DNA of 34,399 nucleotides from an uncultured Pseudomonadota bacterium (lineage in GTDB: Bacteria > Pseudomonadota > Gammaproteobacteria > Methylococcales > Methylomonadaceae), in the NCBI GenBank assembly GCA_903877065.1, contig CAIRCR010000366.1:1-34399 (forward strand). Direction: 5' to 3'. The notes under the pieces were generated by a model. That model did no database searches, was not told the origin of the DNA, and saw only the letters and a program-made list of their open reading frames with translations. The position numbers and the translations under genes were made by a program. Positions 30,576-34,399 of this stretch are shown piece by piece. The first letter of the stretch is position 1. Each line of letters begins with the position of its first letter.

Positions 30576-32633
30576 ATGACAGATCAACATTTATTATTTG
30601 AACTCGGTTGTGAAGAATTGCCGCCGAAAACGTTATTAAAACTAAGCAAGGCTTTATCCGATGGCATTGTGCAAGGCTTGAACGATGCTGAACTGGCTTT
30701 TTCAAACGTAAAAAGTTTTGCCACGCCAAGACGTTTGGCAGTTTTGATTGAAAACTTACAAGGTTCACAAGCCGATAAAACCGTGCAAAAAAGAGGTGTG
30801 TCCATTCAAGCCGCATTTCAAGCAGATAACACACCAAGCAAAGCCGCGTTAGCTTTCGCGCAAAGTTGTGGTGTTGAATTTGACCAATTGGAACGTTTAA
30901 AAACCGACAAAGGCGAATGGCTGGCTTGCACTCAAACGATTGCAGGTCAAACGACACAACAATTGATTCCTGACGTTATTCGCAAAAGTATTAGCTTGTT
31001 GCCGATTGCCAAACGAATGCGTTGGGGAAATTTTTCAGTTGAATTTGTAAGACCTGTTCATTGGGCGGTTTTGCTTTATGGTGAACACGTTATTGAAACT
31101 GAAATTTTAGGTTTGCAAACGGGCAATCAAACACGCGGTCATCGTTTTCACGCGCCACAAAATTTAACAATTTCAAAACCTGAAAATTACGTCGAAATTT
31201 TATTTTCTCAAGGCAAAGTGATAGCAGATTTTGAGCAACGTAAAAATCAGATTCGCGCCGATGCTGAAAAAGCGGCTTCTGTGGTGAATGGAATTGCTCA
31301 TATTGAAGACGATTTACTTGAAGAAATTGCCGCCTTAAACGAGTTTCCTGTTCCGATTACAGGGCATTTTGATGAGCGATTTTTAGTGTTACCCGCTGAA
31401 GTGTTGATTACGACAATGCAGGAAAATCAAAAATACTTTCCTGTTAAAAACGCCGATGGTTCGTTGCGTCCCTATTTCATCACGTTCAGCAATATCGAAA
31501 GCACAAATCCCGAATCAATCAAAAATGGCAATGAGCGTGTCGTTACACCGCGTTTGTCAGATGCAGAGTTTTTCTGGAAACAAGACCGTAAAAAATCACT
31601 TGCTGATTTCTCGCCACGTTTAGAAACCATCCTATTTCAAGAAAAATTAGGAACGGTTGCCGCAAAAGTTGAGCGACTTGTAAAACTTGCTGAATACATC
31701 GCACCGAAAATTAACGCTGATGTTGCGTTTGCAAAACGTGCCGCATTTTTAGCGAAAAATGATTTGATGACTGAAATGGTCGGTGAATTTGGCAATTTAC
31801 AAGGCACAATGGGGCGTTATTACGCCCTCGCAGACGGTGAAAATTCTATCGTCGCGCAAGCCATTGAAGAACATTATTTGCCAAAACAAGCAGGTGGCGC
31901 GACTCCGAACAGTGATATTGGTTGCGTCGTGGCGTTGGCTGAAAAAATTGATACGCTCACAGGTATTTTCAGTGCTGGGTTGTGTCCAACAGGCGATAAA
32001 GATCCGTATGCGTTACGTCGCGCCGCGCTTGGTGTGTTACGAATTTTGATTGAGCATAATTTAAAACTCGATATTCACGCGCTGACTCAATTTGCGTTGT
32101 CGTTATTTAGTCAAGAATTTGATAAAAGCAAAACGCAAACGCTTGTCATCGATTTCATTTTTGAACGTTTGAAAGGTTATTGCTTAGACAAGGGTTTTAC
32201 GGCTGACGAATTTGAAGCTGTTTTAGCCGTAAATCCAGCTGAACCGCTCGATTTTATGCAACGCTTGCAAGCGGTAAAAGCATTCCGTCAATTACCTGAA
32301 GCGGAAAGTTTAGCCGCAGCGAATAAACGAATTTTAAATATTTTGAAAAAATCCGATAAACCTTCTGCAACAGTTGGGAATTTGGTTAAACCTATTGAAA
32401 TTAGCTTATTTGAATTGGCTAAAAAATCCGCCACCGACATTGAGCCGTTGCTCGAAAAACGTGATTATCAAGCAACGCTGAATCGTTTGGCAGAATTAAA
32501 ACAACCTGTTGATGCGTTTTTTGATGGTGTGATGGTCAATTGTGATGATTTAGAACTTCGTGCAAATCGTTTGGCGTTGCTGAATTTGTTGTCACAGCAG
32601 TTTTTAACTTGCGCTGATATTTCAAAGTTGTAA
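30576..32633 (+). CDS. glyS: Glycine--tRNA ligase beta subunit
   Basis: LLFELGCEELPPKTLLKLSKAL...; directly follows glyQ. Confidence 0.96.
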   Translation: MTDQHLLFELGCEELPPKTLLKLSKALSDGIVQGLNDAELAFSNVKSFATPRRLAVLIENLQGSQADKTVQKRGVSIQAAFQADNTPSKAALAFAQSCGVEFDQLERLKTDKGEWLACTQTIAGQTTQQLIPDVIRKSISLLPIAKRMRWGNFSVEFVRPVHWAVLLYGEHVIETEILGLQTGNQTRGHRFHAPQNLTISKPENYVEILFSQGKVIADFEQRKNQIRADAEKAASVVNGIAHIEDDLLEEIAALNEFPVPITGHFDERFLVLPAEVLITTMQENQKYFPVKNADGSLRPYFITFSNIESTNPESIKNGNERVVTPRLSDAEFFWKQDRKKSLADFSPRLETILFQEKLGTVAAKVERLVKLAEYIAPKINADVAFAKRAAFLAKNDLMTEMVGEFGNLQGTMGRYYALADGENSIVAQAIEEHYLPKQAGGATPNSDIGCVVALAEKIDTLTGIFSAGLCPTGDKDPYALRRAALGVLRILIEHNLKLDIHALTQFALSLFSQEFDKSKTQTLVIDFIFERLKGYCLDKGFTADEFEAVLAVNPAEPLDFMQRLQAVKAFRQLPEAESLAAANKRILNILKKSDKPSATVGNLVKPIEISLFELAKKSATDIEPLLEKRDYQATLNRLAELKQPVDAFFDGVMVNCDDLELRANRLALLNLLSQQFLTCADISKL

Positions 32634-32691
32634 GCGTAAAAATTTATTACAAAATAAGGTTGCAGCATGAACTTTAAGAGCAATAATTTTC

Positions 32692-32742
<51 letters not shown>

Positions 32743-32748
32743 AGTATT

Positions 32749-34399
32749 ATGAAATATACAAACTGTAAATACTGCGTTTTGAGTGTCATGTTTGTTTGCT
32801 TAAATTCGCAAAACGTAATGGCAACGTGTAGTAAATCTGTTGAGCAGATGTTAGACGCGCCAATGGAAGAATTGCTGGAAACGCCCATCACAGTGGCATC
32901 TAACGTTTCTGTTGATCCCAAAAAACAACCCGCTTCAGTGACAGTGATTTCACGAGAACAACTGCAATTAAGCTCTGCTCGCACGCTTAACGAAGCCTTG
33001 ATGACTTATGTTCCAGGATATTTTGTTGCGGAAGGTCATAGCGATACCGTTGGGGCTTTTCGTGGGCTTGCCGCTGACAGCAATACAAAAATTATGATGC
33101 TGATCAACGGACATAATATAAATGCTGAACGTTTAGAAGGTATGCCCGATGGAATCATTAACGGCACTAATTTTGATTGGATTGAGCGCATTGAAATCGT
33201 GCGCGGTCCTGGTTCGGTGACGTTAGGGCAGGGTGCGTTGCAAGGTGTTATAAATATCGTGACGCGCACGGCGGATAATTTAGCCACGGATTGTGGTGAC
33301 GCTAAAGTGACTATGTTCAGTGGAGGCGGGTTAAATGGCGCAGTACAAGGCGGCATGGAAGCGGCGTTCAACCATGAAAACTATGACGGTTATTTATTTG
33401 TTCAACAAAAAAACTACGACGGTCAGCCTGTACGTCGTGAAGGTTGGGCGGCAAAATCGAGCTTAGTTGGCGACAGCGCACCAGGTTCTGATGGTGTGGT
33501 GGCAGATGTTGGACATCATTTGAAACGCACTGACAATTTGAGCGTGTTTGCCCATTTGCGTTATGGAGAATTGAATTTTGATATGCTGCATATTGACCAA
33601 ACGCGTGATATGTATTTTTTCTTTAGTGATGCCGATGGCAAGGGTGAAGAACTCAATTACTTTGGACTCAGTCACAACTTGGAATTTGCAAAAGATATTC
33701 GTTTGGAAAGTAAAGTCGATGCAACCATTGATGATGCGTCAAAGTACACCGTTCAAACGGGGAGTACAGCAGGTGGAAGTCGAGAAATACGATATGGCGT
33801 TAAAGAAGTTTTGCATTTAAATAATTTGTTGGAAGGGAACAATTTAGCGTTGGGTTCTGAGGCGCATCTTTATGAAATAGGTCTGAATAATTCAGATGGT
33901 GCAAATTTTATAATTAACAATATGTCCTTGCTGAATGGTGAAACGATTAGTTCTTTGAATCAAAAACATACCTTTATTTTTCCTTCTAATATCAATATCT
34001 ACAGCTTTTTTATTGAAGATAACTACCAAATCAATCCGTGGCTTACTCTGTTTGGTGGTCTGCGCCTTGATCAACATCAATACTGGGGTACTCATTATTC
34101 ACCGCGTATAGGTACGTTTATTACGCCTTGGCAAGATGGTTTGTTTCGTGTTTCTTATCAAGAAGGTGTTCGTGGCGCAGTGGGATTGGCTTACAGTGGC
34201 GGTTACGTTGGAGATGGTTTTTTAAGTTTGAACAATTTGAAAAAAATAGGCAGTGCAAACATACCAGGTTACAGCAGTGTATCGCCCGTTAAACCCGAAT
34301 CCTTGCAAACATTAGAGTTAGCATTTAATCAACAGCTCAATAAAAATTGGCAGTTTGAAAACGTTTTGTTTTACAGTAAATCGTCGCATACGATTGATG
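32749..34399 (+). CDS. TonB-dependent outer membrane receptor, 3' truncated by window end
   Basis: Signal peptide MKYTNCKYCVLSVMFVCLNSQNVMA; plug domain KQPASVTVISREQLQLSSARTLNEALMTYVPGYFV...IERIEIVRGPGSVTLGQGALQGVINIVTR; open to window end. Absent from the ORF track because no stop is reached. Confidence 0.9.
   Translation, partial: MKYTNCKYCVLSVMFVCLNSQNVMATCSKSVEQMLDAPMEELLETPITVASNVSVDPKKQPASVTVISREQLQLSSARTLNEALMTYVPGYFVAEGHSDTVGAFRGLAADSNTKIMMLINGHNINAERLEGMPDGIINGTNFDWIERIEIVRGPGSVTLGQGALQGVINIVTRTADNLATDCGDAKVTMFSGGGLNGAVQGGMEAAFNHENYDGYLFVQQKNYDGQPVRREGWAAKSSLVGDSAPGSDGVVADVGHHLKRTDNLSVFAHLRYGELNFDMLHIDQTRDMYFFFSDADGKGEELNYFGLSHNLEFAKDIRLESKVDATIDDASKYTVQTGSTAGGSREIRYGVKEVLHLNNLLEGNNLALGSEAHLYEIGLNNSDGANFIINNMSLLNGETISSLNQKHTFIFPSNINIYSFFIEDNYQINPWLTLFGGLRLDQHQYWGTHYSPRIGTFITPWQDGLFRVSYQEGVRGAVGLAYSGGYVGDGFLSLNNLKKIGSANIPGYSSVSPVKPESLQTLELAFNQQLNKNWQFENVLFYSKSSHTID

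Overview
The window looks like an AT-rich gammaproteobacterial chromosome segment, mostly housekeeping genes: crp, fdxA, purT, gltX, glnL/ntrB, a DEAD-box helicase, tRNA-Leu(CAG), rnr, ccmG-ccmH, a metA-like gene, moaB, hflD, prmC, glyQ-glyS. It also has a nitrate/taurine-type ABC transporter plus porin cluster, a two-gene cysTW remnant, two large hybrid sensor kinases and a truncated TonB-dependent receptor. I saw no CRISPR array, IS element or prophage. The strongest unusual signal is a pair of AAGC tetranucleotide arrays, each just after an SD+ATG. The first (17 units, minus strand) lies in the leader of a single-domain response regulator. That leader also carries a -10-like TATAAT, a leader ORF that at 17 units reads through an intrinsic-terminator hairpin and stops on the regulator's SD, and 13-nt segments complementary to the leader's own SD. 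It reads like a phase-variable attenuator. The second array (12 units, plus strand) lies at the 5' end of the TonB-dependent receptor, where repeat number sets how an SD-bearing upstream ATG relates to the receptor ATG. Other points: a PAS-HK-REC-BLUF photoreceptor kinase, an NtrC-box/sigma54 promoter before the transporter operon, a fused double-NBD ATPase with one predicted degenerate ATP site, an in-frame UGA in cysW, and a 39-aa LptM-like lipoprotein overlapping rnr. All calls are by eye; no searches or folding were run.
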